From: UBA5078 sp040384465
GTDB lineage: Bacteria; Pseudomonadota; Gammaproteobacteria; Pseudomonadales; Pseudohongiellaceae
Length of the DNA: 64,000 bases
Direction: 5' to 3'
Assembly: GCA_040384465.1 (NCBI GenBank)
Contig: JAZKJF010000007.1
Span: 1 to 64,000 of the forward strand
The first letter of the stretch is position 1. Each line of letters starts with the position of its first letter. This document shows positions 16,470 through 25,669 of the stretch, piece by piece. The translations under genes were made by a program, and so were the position numbers. Below the pieces are notes generated by a model. It saw only the letters and a program-made list of their open reading frames with translations, did not search any database and was not told where the DNA came from.

Positions 16470-18545
16470 TTAGTGAGCGGCGGCAGAAGCACGTGGTCCG
16501 TGCAGAGACATGGCCGTCAACTTACCACCAGTTTGCAGAAGCACATACTGCTCGCCGTGGTGTACGTAAGTCATCATGCCATAACGAGAATCTGCTGACA
16601 CGGGCACTTTGCCAATCTGTCGACCAGTCGCCTTATCTACGGCGAACAGGTGCGGCGTACCATCACTGGCTTGTGATGCATAGATCAACATGGTCTTGGT
16701 GACAGTCATCGGAGCGTGGGCACCAGTACCGGTGTTGCCAACGTCGATGCCAGCCAGAGCCGGGTTGTTCTTGATGCGGTCAGGCGTTTCTCCTACAGGA
16801 ATCATCCACAGATGTTCGCCGGTGTTCAGGTCGATTGCAGTGATGCGGCTATAGGGTGGCTTGAACAAAGGCAGGCCTTGCGGACCACGTGGACCGCCAC
16901 CGCCAGTACCAACTGCGTACTGGGCAACAGTGGTGCCTGTAGTTGTCGTGCCTGAGTCTGTTTCATAACGCAGGTCGGCTTCAGCGCCCGGTACGATGGT
17001 ACGGGTGGTGCAGCCACTCAAGGAAGTCACGTACAGAACGCCTGTCTCGGGGTCACCCGCAGCCGGGCCGCTGATGTTGACACCACCGACATCACCTGGA
17101 CACCAGAGTGCGCCACGCTTGCCGAGATCATTGTCACGGTGCAGCGGAGGCGTAAACAACGGACCCACTTCCCACTCGGACAGAATTTCGAGTGCCTGAG
17201 CGCGCAGCTCTGGCGTGAAGTTGATCAGATCATCTTCGACAATGCCTTGTCTGTCATACGCAGCTGGTTTAGTCGGGAACGGCTGAGTTGCGGCCAACAC
17301 TTCACCAGGAATGTGTGACTGGGGAACTGGACGCTCTTCGATTGGCCACAGCGGTTCACCCGTCTCACGATTGAAGACATAGGTAAAGGCCTGCTTGGTC
17401 ACCTGAGCGATCGCTGGAATGGTTTCGCCGTTGTGGGTCACGTCAAGCAGCACGGGGGCAGTCGGGGTGTCGTAGTTCCAGATGTCGTGGTGCACCATCT
17501 GGAAGTGCCACTTGCGCTCGCCTGTCTTCACGTCCAGCGCAATCAAGCTGGTGCCGAAGAGGTTGTCGCCAGGACGGTGGCCACCGTAGAAGTCGATAGT
17601 GCCGCCGTTGGTGGGAATGTAGACCAGACCCAGTTCTGCGTCAGCAGACATCGGAGCCCAGGAAGACACGTCACCGACGTACTGCCAGGAATCATTTTCC
17701 CAGGTCTCGTTGCCGAACTCACCTGGACGTGGCACCACGTTGAATTTCCAGAGGAAATCACCGGACTTCGCGTCATAGGCCAGAATGTCGCCCGGGACGT
17801 TTTCGATACGGGACTGGTTGTAGCCCTGCTCTGCGGAGTTACCGACCACAACGACATCATTGACGACGATGGGTGGCGAAGAAGTGGTGATGTAACCGAC
17901 TTCTTTCGGGATACCGTAGTAGGGGTCAAATTCGTGACCCAGATCGGTCAGCATGTCGACCACACCAGTTTCCGGGAAGCCTTCCACAGGAACCTGACCA
18001 CCGAAACCTGGCAGAGGAGCACCAGTGTCAGCATCCAGTGCAATCAGGAAGAACGCCGGGCTGGAGATGTAAACAACGCCTTTGCCATCGACTTCTGCGA
18101 AGGCAACGCCCTTGCCGTAGTCGGCACGCATGGAGTATTCGTAGCGGTAAGTGTTGGGCTCACGGTATGACCAGATGGTCTCACCGGATTCCGGATCAAT
18201 CGCAACCACATGACGACGTGGACCGGACACAGTGAAAAGTTTACCGTCTACGTAGCTGGGTGTGGCACGACCACTGGTGCCTTGAAAGCTCACGCCATCC
18301 CAGACCCACGCCTCTTTCAATTCACCAAAGTTCTCGGCAGTGATGTTCGCAGCGGGGGAATAGCGGGTATGGTCGGCATTGCCGCCAAGGTGAGTCCACT
18401 CTACGGTGTCCTGAGCGTTCACGGATGTCGCTGCCGCCAGGAGCAGACCGAACGGGAGAGCCCGTGTCAGCGAACCCTTGATGGAACGCCAACGATTGTT
18501 CGCTGGCTGCCGGGATTGACCCGACTCAACACGCCTGTTTGTCAT
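16470..18545 (-). CDS. PQQ-dependent dehydrogenase, paralogue 1
   Basis: Periplasmic quinoprotein of the glucose/alcohol dehydrogenase family with an eight-bladed propeller; substrate unknown. The 691 residues begin with a long basic n-region and a signal peptide ending near SVNAQD. Family marks include WTHLGGNADHTRYSP, HHDIWNYDTPTAPV and RETGEPLWPIEERPVP. There is no CxxCH haem motif and no membrane domain, so electrons must go to a separate acceptor. Two cysteines (LWCPGD and LSGCTT) are shared with paralogues 2-4 and may pair. It is the most divergent of the four: FQGTSGRATPS replaces FAAASGRSTPS. It has its own promoter and terminator. Confidence 0.92.
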   Translation of the reverse strand: MTNRRVESGQSRQPANNRWRSIKGSLTRALPFGLLLAAATSVNAQDTVEWTHLGGNADHTRYSPAANITAENFGELKEAWVWDGVSFQGTSGRATPSYVDGKLFTVSGPRRHVVAIDPESGETIWSYREPNTYRYEYSMRADYGKGVAFAEVDGKGVVYISSPAFFLIALDADTGAPLPGFGGQVPVEGFPETGVVDMLTDLGHEFDPYYGIPKEVGYITTSSPPIVVNDVVVVGNSAEQGYNQSRIENVPGDILAYDAKSGDFLWKFNVVPRPGEFGNETWENDSWQYVGDVSSWAPMSADAELGLVYIPTNGGTIDFYGGHRPGDNLFGTSLIALDVKTGERKWHFQMVHHDIWNYDTPTAPVLLDVTHNGETIPAIAQVTKQAFTYVFNRETGEPLWPIEERPVPQSHIPGEVLAATQPFPTKPAAYDRQGIVEDDLINFTPELRAQALEILSEWEVGPLFTPPLHRDNDLGKRGALWCPGDVGGVNISGPAAGDPETGVLYVTSLSGCTTRTIVPGAEADLRYETDSGTTTTGTTVAQYAVGTGGGGPRGPQGLPLFKPPYSRITAIDLNTGEHLWMIPVGETPDRIKNNPALAGIDVGNTGTGAHAPMTVTKTMLIYASQASDGTPHLFAVDKATGRQIGKVPVSADSRYGMMTYVHHGEQYVLLQTGGKLTAMSLHGPRASAAAH

Positions 18546-18651
18546 TGTTTGTTTTCCTCGTTGAGTAAATGTCTAACTTGCTGATAAAACCATCGAAATC
18601 CCGTCCTGGCCAGTGTAAATCCGGGATGGTTGACCTCTGAAAAGAGCGGGC

Positions 18652-18680
18652 AGAATACCCCAGCCGCCTATTCAAGTCCA
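18652..18680 (-). promoter_or_regulatory. Promoter of PQQ dehydrogenase 1
   Basis: On the minus strand TGGACT (18675-18680) and TATTCT (18652-18657) are spaced by 17 nt. The same TRGACTTG-N15-TANNCT layout precedes all four tandem paralogues. The inferred leader is about 100 nt and ends with GAGGAAAACAAACA before the ATG. Confidence 0.7.
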
Positions 18681-18762
18681 TGAGCGCCCGTGTCCTGAAC
18701 TTGCACTGTTCGGTAAGCTCAAGACCGCGCAACACGTTCAATCTATTCCACACAAGCGCTGG

Positions 18763-18808
18763 AAATAAAAAAGCCCGAGGGCTTCGCAGCGCTCGGGCTT
18801 TTTTATTT
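18763..18808. terminator. Bidirectional terminator between paralogues 1 and 2
   Basis: The 17-nt arms at 18763-18779 and 18792-18808 (AAATAAAAAAGCCCGAG and its complement) form a GC-rich stem flanked by A and T runs on both sides. It lies 46 nt beyond the stop of paralogue 2. The rest of the 308-nt spacer holds only the paralogue 1 leader and promoter. Confidence 0.85.
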
Positions 18809-18853
18809 GCTGACACGACATCCGGAGGATATCGCGTCAGCCGGACAGCATGA

Positions 18854-20929
18854 TCAGTGAGCAGCACCAGTCGCAACCGGGCCGTGCAATGACATCGCAG
18901 TCAGTTTCGGACCAGTCTGCAGCACGATGTACTGCTCGCCTTTGTGCACGTAGCTCATCATGCCGTAACGGCTTGCGCCAGATACCGGAATACGAGCCAG
19001 TTCACGACCTGTCGCCTTGTCGATCGCGAACAGGTGCGGCGTGCCATCGCTGACGTCGCCGGCGTATACCAGCATGGACGGGGTCACCAGCATTGGAGCC
19101 TGAGCGCCAGAACCAGTGTTGCCAACGTCGATACCAGCCAAAGCCGGGTTGTTCTTGATGCGATCAGGCGTTTCACCAATCGGGATCATCCACAGGTGTT
19201 CACCAGTGTTCAGATCGATTGCAGTGATACGGCTGTAAGGCGGCTTCATCAGCGGCAGGCCGCTTGGATGACGTGGAGCACCGCCACCGGCGCCGTTCGC
19301 GTACTGAGCAGGAGTCACACCCGTGGTGGTCGTGCCGGCATCAGTCATGTAACGCAGATCGGCTTCATCACCCGGAACCAGGGTGTGGGCAGAACAGGCA
19401 CTTTGTGAAGTCAGGTAGATGATACCTGTTTCGGGGTCGCCAGCAGCCGGACCGGTGATGTTGGAACCGCCACCGTCACCTGGACACCAGTAAGAACCGC
19501 GCTTGCCCAGGGGGTTATCACGGTGCAGTGGTGGGTTGTACAAGGGACCGATTTCCCACTCTGCCAGTGCAGCAATCGCCTGTTGACGCAGCTCAGGAGT
19601 AAAGTCGATCAGATCGTCTTCACTGATACCGGCCAGATCATACGGAGCTGGTTTGGTTGGGAATGGCTGAGTTGGAGACAGTTTCTCGCCCGGAATCAGA
19701 GATGCCGGTACGGGACGCTCTTCAATCGGCCACAGCGGCTCGCCAGTCTCGCGGTTGAAGGCGAACAGCAGAGTTTGCTTGGTTGCTTGTGCAACAGCAG
19801 GGATACGCTCACCGTCAATGGTCACGTCCAGAAGCACTGGCGCAGTCGGAATGTCGTAGTTCCAGACATCGTGGTGCACCAGTTGGAAGTGCCAGCGACG
19901 CTCACCTGTCTGTGCATCGAGTGCAATCAGGCTGGTACCGAACAGGGTGTCACCAGGACGGAAACCGCCGTAGTAATCCACTGTGGGTGGGTTGGTGGCC
20001 ACGTAGACCAGGCCCAGTTCCGGGTCGGCTGACAGTGGCGCCCAGGGAGATACGTCACCGGTGTACTGCCAGGCATCGTTTTCCCAAGTGTCATGACCGA
20101 ATTCGCCCGGCTGTGGAATCACGTTGAACTTCCATTTGAAGTCACCGGTCTTCGCGTCATAAGCCAGAATATCGCCAGGGACGTTTTCGATACGGGACTG
20201 GTTGTAACCCTGCTCTGCAGAGTTACCCACCACGACCACGCCATTGACCACGATGGGTGGCGAGGACGACGTGACATATCCCACTTCTTTCGCAATACCG
20301 TAGTAGGGGTCAAACTCATGACCCAGATCGGCCAGCATGTCGACCACGCCAGTCTGCGCAAAGCCTTCGACGGGCACCGGGTTACCGAAGCCAGCCAGTG
20401 GCGCCCCTGTGTCGGCATCAAGTGCCGTCAGGAAGAAGGCCGGGCTGATGATGTAGACCACGCCTTTGCCATCGACTTCGGCATAGGCGACGCCCTTGCC
20501 GTAATCCTGACGCATGGAGTATTCCCAGCGGAAAGTGTTGGGTTCGCGGTAAGACCAAAGTGTCTCACCAGTCTCCGGATCCATCGCGATCACATGACGA
20601 CGCGGACCGGCCACTGTGAACAGCTTGCCGTCCACGTAGCTCGGGGTGGAGCGACCGGAAGCCGCTGCAAAGCTGGAGCCATCCCATACCCACGCTTCTT
20701 TCAGCTCGCCGAAGTTGTCGGGGGTGATATTGGTGGCCGGGGTGTAGCGAGTGTGATGAGCGTCGCCGCCCAAATGTGTCCACTCAACGGTGTCCTGGGC
20801 TTGAACCGAGGTTGTCGCGGCGACCAGCAGGCCCAGCGGCAACACTTTAGTCAGTGCCCGGGTGAGAGATTGCCAGCGATTGCGCGCTGGCAGTCGGGAG
20901 TCTTCCGACCCAACATGCTCTTTAATCAT
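18854..20929 (-). CDS. PQQ-dependent dehydrogenase, paralogue 2
   Basis: A 691-residue periplasmic quinoprotein close in sequence to paralogues 3 and 4. The signal peptide ends near TSVQAQD. It has HHDVWNYDIPTAPV, RETGEPLWPIEERPVP and the cysteine pair in YWCPGD and SQSACS, and again lacks haem-c or transmembrane segments. The start at 20929 follows GAGGAAAAAAACA and matches the paralogues; the frame extends to 20974 without support. Substrate specificity probably differs from the neighbours in the loops around FGNPVPVEGF and PPTVDYYGGFRPGD. It is followed by its own terminator, but the spacer to paralogue 3 lacks a strong one, so readthrough from paralogue 3 is possible. Confidence 0.92.
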   Translation of the reverse strand: MIKEHVGSEDSRLPARNRWQSLTRALTKVLPLGLLVAATTSVQAQDTVEWTHLGGDAHHTRYTPATNITPDNFGELKEAWVWDGSSFAAASGRSTPSYVDGKLFTVAGPRRHVIAMDPETGETLWSYREPNTFRWEYSMRQDYGKGVAYAEVDGKGVVYIISPAFFLTALDADTGAPLAGFGNPVPVEGFAQTGVVDMLADLGHEFDPYYGIAKEVGYVTSSSPPIVVNGVVVVGNSAEQGYNQSRIENVPGDILAYDAKTGDFKWKFNVIPQPGEFGHDTWENDAWQYTGDVSPWAPLSADPELGLVYVATNPPTVDYYGGFRPGDTLFGTSLIALDAQTGERRWHFQLVHHDVWNYDIPTAPVLLDVTIDGERIPAVAQATKQTLLFAFNRETGEPLWPIEERPVPASLIPGEKLSPTQPFPTKPAPYDLAGISEDDLIDFTPELRQQAIAALAEWEIGPLYNPPLHRDNPLGKRGSYWCPGDGGGSNITGPAAGDPETGIIYLTSQSACSAHTLVPGDEADLRYMTDAGTTTTGVTPAQYANGAGGGAPRHPSGLPLMKPPYSRITAIDLNTGEHLWMIPIGETPDRIKNNPALAGIDVGNTGSGAQAPMLVTPSMLVYAGDVSDGTPHLFAIDKATGRELARIPVSGASRYGMMSYVHKGEQYIVLQTGPKLTAMSLHGPVATGAAH

Positions 20930-21067
20930 TGTTTTTTTCCTCGTTGAGCAAAACTGTCGCCCAAGTGTCATCAAATGTTTTTATTGATAGTACTTCCGGT
21001 CTTTCTAACGAACTACCCCTTCGAGCCCTTCAAACTTTCTTTTCACAACGGCTGAAATGAGGCGCCG

Positions 21068-21096
21068 AGCATAACGCAGGCCCCTCGGCAAGTCTA
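21068..21096 (-). promoter_or_regulatory. Promoter of PQQ dehydrogenase 2
   Basis: TAGACT (21091-21096) and TATGCT (21068-21073) are separated by 17 nt on the minus strand. The element matches the other three copies. A short hairpin (CTGCC-TGCGA-GGCAG, 21106-21120) stands just upstream; it could be a weak end signal for paralogue 3 or an operator. Confidence 0.7.
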
Positions 21097-21150
21097 TTGG
21101 CAAACTGCCTGCGAGGCAGCCGAATGGCGACCCCGCGGGCAACTGTCCTG

Positions 21151-23220
21151 TCAGTGTGCGGCGGCCGAGGCAACCGGGCCGTGCAACGACATGGAAGTCA
21201 ATGTATCGCCAGTCTGCAGCACGATGTACTGCTCGCCTTTGTGCACATAACTCATCATGCCGTAACCACTCTCTTTCGATACCGGCACGCGCGCCAGCTC
21301 TCTGCCCGTCGCCTTGTCAATGGCAAACAGGTGAGGAGTGCCGTCACTGATAGCATCGGCGTACACCAGCATGGAGGGCGTCACCAGCATCGGCGCATGC
21401 GAACCACTGCCCGTGTTGCCAATGTCGATTCCCGCCAGAGCAGGGTTGTTCTTGATGCGATCAGGAGTCTCGCCCACCGGAATCATCCACAGATGCTCGC
21501 CAGTGTTCAGGTCAATCGCAGTGATGCGGCTGTAAGGCGGCTTCCAAAGCGGCAGGCCTGTCGGATGGCGTGGGGCACCAGCGCCGGGGCCATTGGCATA
21601 GCGAGCCGGTGTGACACCAGTCGTGGTGGTGCCATTGTCAGTCATGTAGCGTAGGTCAGCTTCTTCACCTGGCAGCAGCTGATTGGCGCTGCAACCCATG
21701 CGTGAGGTCACGAAGACAACGCCAGACTCTGGGTCAGCAACCGCTGGCCCCGTGATGTTGGTACCACCACTCGGACACCAGAACGCACCGCGCTTGCCCA
21801 GCGGATTATCGCGATGCAATGGCGGGTTGTAGAGTGGTCCGATCTGCCAGTCTTCCAGAGCCACAATCGCTTGTGCGCGCATCTCGGGAGTGAAGTCGAT
21901 CAGGTCATCTTCGCTCAGACCACTGGGCTCATAGGGCAGCGGCTTGGTCGGGAAAGGCTGCGTGGGAGAAAGCTTTTCACCCGGCACAAGTGACTCTGGT
22001 ACGGGGCGCTCTTCGATCGGCCACAGCGGCTCACCGGTTTCGCGGTTGAAGGCGAACAACATGGCCTGCTTGGTAGCCTGCGCCACAGCCTTGACCGTCT
22101 GCCCGTTATGAGTGACATCGATCAGGATCGGCGCAGTCGGAATGTCATAGTTCCACACATCGTGATGGACCAGCTGGAAGTGCCAGCGCCGCTCACCGGT
22201 ATTTACATCCAGCGCAATCAGACTGGTGCCGAAGAGATTGTCACCGGGGCTGAAGCCGCCGTAGTAGTCCACTGTCGGAGGATTGGTTGCCACATACACC
22301 AAGCCCAGTTCCGGATCGGCTGACAGCGGCGCCCAGGGAGACACATCGCCAGTGTACTGCCAGGCATCGTTTTCCCAGCTCTCATGACCGAATTCGCCAG
22401 GACGCGGAATCACATTGAACTTCCACTTGAAATCACCGGTTTGGGCATCGAACGCCAGAATGTCGCCCGGGATGTTTTCGATACGGGACTGGTTGTAACC
22501 CTGTTCTGCGGAGTTACCGACCACCACCACGCCGTTGACCACAATGGGTGGCGAAGAAGACGTCACATAACCGACCTCTTTGGGGATACCGTAGTAGGGG
22601 TCGTAATCATGACCGAGGTGCGCAAGCAGGTCGACCACACCGGTCTGAGCAAACCCTTCGATAGGCACCGGAGCACCGAAACCTTCCAGTGGCGCACCGG
22701 TATCAGCGTCAAGCGCCGTCAGGAAGAAGGCCGGGCTGATGATATAGACCACGCCCTTGCCATTGACTTCAGCATAGGCAACACCCTTACCGTAATCCTG
22801 GCGCATGGAATATTCCCAACGGAAGGTGTTCGGTTCACGATAGGACCACAGGGTTTCACCTGTCTCCGGGTCCATCGCGATCACGTGGCGGCGCGGACCG
22901 GCGACAGTGAACAGCTTGCCGTCTACGTAACTGGGGGTGGAGCGGCCCGACGCAGCCGCGAAGCTGGCACCATTCCATACCCAGGCTTCTTTCAGTTCGC
23001 CGAAATTGTCGGGAGTGATATTGGTAGCGGGGGTGTAGCGGGTATGGGCAGCATTACCGCCCAGGTGTGTCCATTCCACAGAATCCTGTGCATGAACAGG
23101 GCTGATCGCCGTCATCAGGAGACCCAGTGGCAAGGCCGTCAGTAGAGACCGGGTCAACGAACGCCAGCGATTGCTCGCCGGTTGCCGGGAATCTCCCGAC
23201 CCAACGTGTTTTCTTATCAT
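21151..23220 (-). CDS. PQQ-dependent dehydrogenase, paralogue 3
   Basis: A 689-residue periplasmic quinoprotein with a signal peptide ending near SPVHAQD. It shares WTHLGGNAAHTRYTP, HHDVWNYDIPTAPI and the WPIEERPVP motif with its neighbours. The cysteine-bearing loop is two residues shorter (FWCPSGGTN against FWCPGGGGGSN in paralogue 4), which accounts for the length difference. The start at 23220 follows CGAGGGAACAATA; the frame extends to 23250 without support. It is closest by eye to paralogue 4, implying a recent duplication. No haem or membrane domain is present. Confidence 0.92.
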   Translation of the reverse strand: MIRKHVGSGDSRQPASNRWRSLTRSLLTALPLGLLMTAISPVHAQDSVEWTHLGGNAAHTRYTPATNITPDNFGELKEAWVWNGASFAAASGRSTPSYVDGKLFTVAGPRRHVIAMDPETGETLWSYREPNTFRWEYSMRQDYGKGVAYAEVNGKGVVYIISPAFFLTALDADTGAPLEGFGAPVPIEGFAQTGVVDLLAHLGHDYDPYYGIPKEVGYVTSSSPPIVVNGVVVVGNSAEQGYNQSRIENIPGDILAFDAQTGDFKWKFNVIPRPGEFGHESWENDAWQYTGDVSPWAPLSADPELGLVYVATNPPTVDYYGGFSPGDNLFGTSLIALDVNTGERRWHFQLVHHDVWNYDIPTAPILIDVTHNGQTVKAVAQATKQAMLFAFNRETGEPLWPIEERPVPESLVPGEKLSPTQPFPTKPLPYEPSGLSEDDLIDFTPEMRAQAIVALEDWQIGPLYNPPLHRDNPLGKRGAFWCPSGGTNITGPAVADPESGVVFVTSRMGCSANQLLPGEEADLRYMTDNGTTTTGVTPARYANGPGAGAPRHPTGLPLWKPPYSRITAIDLNTGEHLWMIPVGETPDRIKNNPALAGIDIGNTGSGSHAPMLVTPSMLVYADAISDGTPHLFAIDKATGRELARVPVSKESGYGMMSYVHKGEQYIVLQTGDTLTSMSLHGPVASAAAH

Positions 23221-23308
23221 TATTGTTCCCTCGTTGAGCTGATATTTCACTCCGCAATGGCACGGCTGAACTGTTTTTATTAGAGGCAGGTTTGTCTAGC
23301 GAGGCCCG

Positions 23309-23337
23309 AGCATAGCGCTGGCAGAACAACAAGTCTA
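23309..23337 (-). promoter_or_regulatory. Promoter of PQQ dehydrogenase 3
   Basis: TAGACT (23332-23337) and TATGCT (23309-23314) are separated by 17 nt on the minus strand, with the GCTCGG discriminator shared with paralogue 2. The inferred leader is about 80 nt. Confidence 0.7.
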
Positions 23338-23364
23338 TAAACAGACTGTGTCAAAAAGTAAGGC

Positions 23365-23406
23365 AATAAAAAACCCGGCCACCTTGCGGCGACCGGGTTC
23401 TTTTTT
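23365..23406 (-). terminator. Rho-independent terminator after PQQ dehydrogenase 4
   Basis: The arms AACCCGG (23372-23378) and CCGGGTT (23393-23399) are flanked on both sides by A/T runs. The hairpin lies about 50 nt after the stop of paralogue 4 and before the paralogue 3 promoter. Confidence 0.8.
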
Positions 23407-23454
23407 CAGACAGAAGCCCCGAAAACCCGGGGCCTGTTCTGCTTTGTTACGTTC

Positions 23455-25530
23455 TCAGTGCGCCGCTGCCGAGGCCACGGGACCGTGCAATGACATCGCT
23501 GTTAAAGTGCTGCCGGTCTGCAGAACGATGTACTGCTCGCCTTCGTGCACATAGCTCATCATGCCGTAACGGCTGGTGGCAGAGACAGGCACCCGTGCCA
23601 GCTCACGACCAGTGGACTTCTCAATCGCGAACAAATGCGGCGTGCCGTCAGTCACTTCACCGGCATAGACCAACATGGACGGAGTCACCATCATCGGTGC
23701 CATCGCACCAGTGCCGGTGTTGCCGACATCAATGCCAGCCAAAGCCGGGTTGTTCTTGATGCGATCGGGGGTCTCGCCTACCGGGATCATCCACAGGTGC
23801 TCGCCGGTATTCAGGTCGATTGCCGTGATGCGACTGTAAGGCGGCTTCCACAGCGGCAGGCCGGTCGGATGACGCGGAGCGCCAGCACCAGGGCCGTTGG
23901 CATAGCGAGCCGGTGTCACACCAGTCGTCGTCGTGCCGCTGTCTGTCATGTAACGCAGGTCTGCTTCTTCACCTGGCAGCAATTGAATGGCGCTGCAGGC
24001 GCTCTGCGAGGTCACGAACACGATACCTGTCTCGGGGTCTGCCGCAGCCGGGCCGGTGATGTTGGAGCCACCGCCACCGCCTGGACACCAAAACGCACCA
24101 CGCTTGCCGAGATCGTTGTCGCGGTGCAGAGGTGGGTTGTAGAGCGGGCCGATCTGCCAGTCTTCCAGAGCCGCAATTGCCTGCGCACGCATCTCGGGAG
24201 TGAAGTCGATCAGGTCGTCTTCGGTCAGACCATTGAGGTCATAAGGAAGCGGCTTGGTCGGGAAAGGCTGTGTGGGCGATGCAAACTCGCCAGGCACATG
24301 CGACTCGGGCACCGGACGCTCTTCAATCGGCCACAACGGCTCACCGGTTTCGCGGTTGAAAGCGAACAGAATGGACTGTTTAGTGGCCTGGGCAACGGCA
24401 GGAATACGCTCGCCATCAATGGTCACGTCCAGCAGCACGGGCGCGGTTGGCACGTCGTAGTTCCAGATGTCGTGGTGAACAAGCTGGAAGTGCCAGCGGC
24501 GCTCCCCTGTCTCCACATCCAGCGCAATCAGACTGGTGCCGAAGAGGTTGTCACCGGGGCTGAAACCACCGTAGTAATCCACTGTGGGCGGGTTGGTCGG
24601 AATATAGACCAGACCCAGTTCCGGGTCGGCAGAGAGCGGTGCCCAGGGGGACACATCACCGGTGTACTGCCAGGCATCGTTTTCCCAGGTGTCATGACCG
24701 AATTCGCCAGGACGCGGAATCACGTTGAACTTCCACTTGAAGTCGCCGGTCTTGGCATCGAATGCCAATACGTCGCCGGGGATATTCTCAATGCGGGACT
24801 GGTTGTAACCCTGCTCGGCAGAGTTACCCACGATCACCACGTCATTGACCACGATGGGTGGCGAGGAAGACGTGATGTACCCGACTTCCTTGGGAATTCC
24901 GTAGTAGGGGTCGAACTCATGCCCGAGGTGGGCCAGCAGATCGACAACGCCGGTCTGCGCAAAACCGTCAATCGGCACCGGAGCGCCGAAGCCTTCCAGC
25001 GGTGCGCCAGTGTCGGCGTCGAGTGCTGTCAGGAAGAATGCCGGGCTGATGATGTAAACCACGCCTTTGCCATCCACTTCGGCATAGGCAACGCCTTTGC
25101 CGTAATCGGCACGCATGGAGTATTCCCAGCGGAAAGTATTGGGTTCACGGTAAGACCACAGGGTCTCGCCGCTCACCGGGTCCATCGCGATCACGTGGCG
25201 GCGCGGACCGGCGACGGTAAAGAGCTTGCCATCGACATAGCTGGGAGTGGAGCGACCAGAGGCCGCAGCAAAGCTGGCGCCATCCCACACCCAGGCTTCT
25301 TTCAGCTCGCTGAAATTCTGGGGCGTGACGTTGTTCGCGGGGGTATAACGGGTGTGGTGAGCGTTGCCACCAAGGTGCGTCCATTCCACAGTGTCCTGCG
25401 CCTGAACCGTGGTTGTCGCGGCAACCAGAAGCCCCACTGGCAGGACTTTCATCAAGGAGTGGGTGAACGAACGCCAGCGATTACTCGCCGGTTGCCGGGA
25501 ATCTCCCGACCCAACATGCTCTCTTATCAT
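23455..25530 (-). CDS. PQQ-dependent dehydrogenase, paralogue 4
   Basis: A 691-residue periplasmic quinoprotein and first of the array in transcription order. The signal peptide ends near TTVQAQD. It has WTHLGGNAHHTRYTP, HHDIWNYDVPTAPV, RETGEPLWPIEERPVP and the cysteine pair in FWCPGG and SQSACS. The start at 25530 follows GAGGAAAAAATA; the open frame to 25596 has no support and runs into the promoter. A long open frame exists on the opposite strand but is a composition shadow. The substrate cannot be deduced; the array resembles mGDH-type soluble domains without the N-terminal membrane anchor. Confidence 0.92.
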   Translation of the reverse strand: MIREHVGSGDSRQPASNRWRSFTHSLMKVLPVGLLVAATTTVQAQDTVEWTHLGGNAHHTRYTPANNVTPQNFSELKEAWVWDGASFAAASGRSTPSYVDGKLFTVAGPRRHVIAMDPVSGETLWSYREPNTFRWEYSMRADYGKGVAYAEVDGKGVVYIISPAFFLTALDADTGAPLEGFGAPVPIDGFAQTGVVDLLAHLGHEFDPYYGIPKEVGYITSSSPPIVVNDVVIVGNSAEQGYNQSRIENIPGDVLAFDAKTGDFKWKFNVIPRPGEFGHDTWENDAWQYTGDVSPWAPLSADPELGLVYIPTNPPTVDYYGGFSPGDNLFGTSLIALDVETGERRWHFQLVHHDIWNYDVPTAPVLLDVTIDGERIPAVAQATKQSILFAFNRETGEPLWPIEERPVPESHVPGEFASPTQPFPTKPLPYDLNGLTEDDLIDFTPEMRAQAIAALEDWQIGPLYNPPLHRDNDLGKRGAFWCPGGGGGSNITGPAAADPETGIVFVTSQSACSAIQLLPGEEADLRYMTDSGTTTTGVTPARYANGPGAGAPRHPTGLPLWKPPYSRITAIDLNTGEHLWMIPVGETPDRIKNNPALAGIDVGNTGTGAMAPMMVTPSMLVYAGEVTDGTPHLFAIEKSTGRELARVPVSATSRYGMMSYVHEGEQYIVLQTGSTLTAMSLHGPVASAAAH

Positions 25531-25614
25531 TATTTTTTCCTCACTGAGCAAAATTAAACTGCAGACAAACAGCGTTCCCTCTTCTGTTGCAACCATGATC
25601 TTCCCCTGCGGCGA

Positions 25615-25643
25615 AGATTAGCGCAGGGCTTGGGGCAAGTCCA
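25615..25643 (-). promoter_or_regulatory. Promoter of PQQ dehydrogenase 4
   Basis: TGGACT (25638-25643) and TAATCT (25615-25620) are separated by 17 nt on the minus strand. It fits between the rlmJ stop (25670) and the leader of paralogue 4, and carries the same GACTTG hexamer as the other three. Confidence 0.7.
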
Positions 25644-25669
25644 ACAAACAATCGGGCTCTGCCGGCATG

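Noticed and set aside
23545..25557. 670-codon open frame on the plus strand opposite PQQ dehydrogenase 4, with similar antisense frames opposite the other copies
   Set aside because: The frame mirrors the codon bias of a strongly coding minus-strand gene, has no start signal and encodes no recognisable domain; the motifs all lie on the minus strand.
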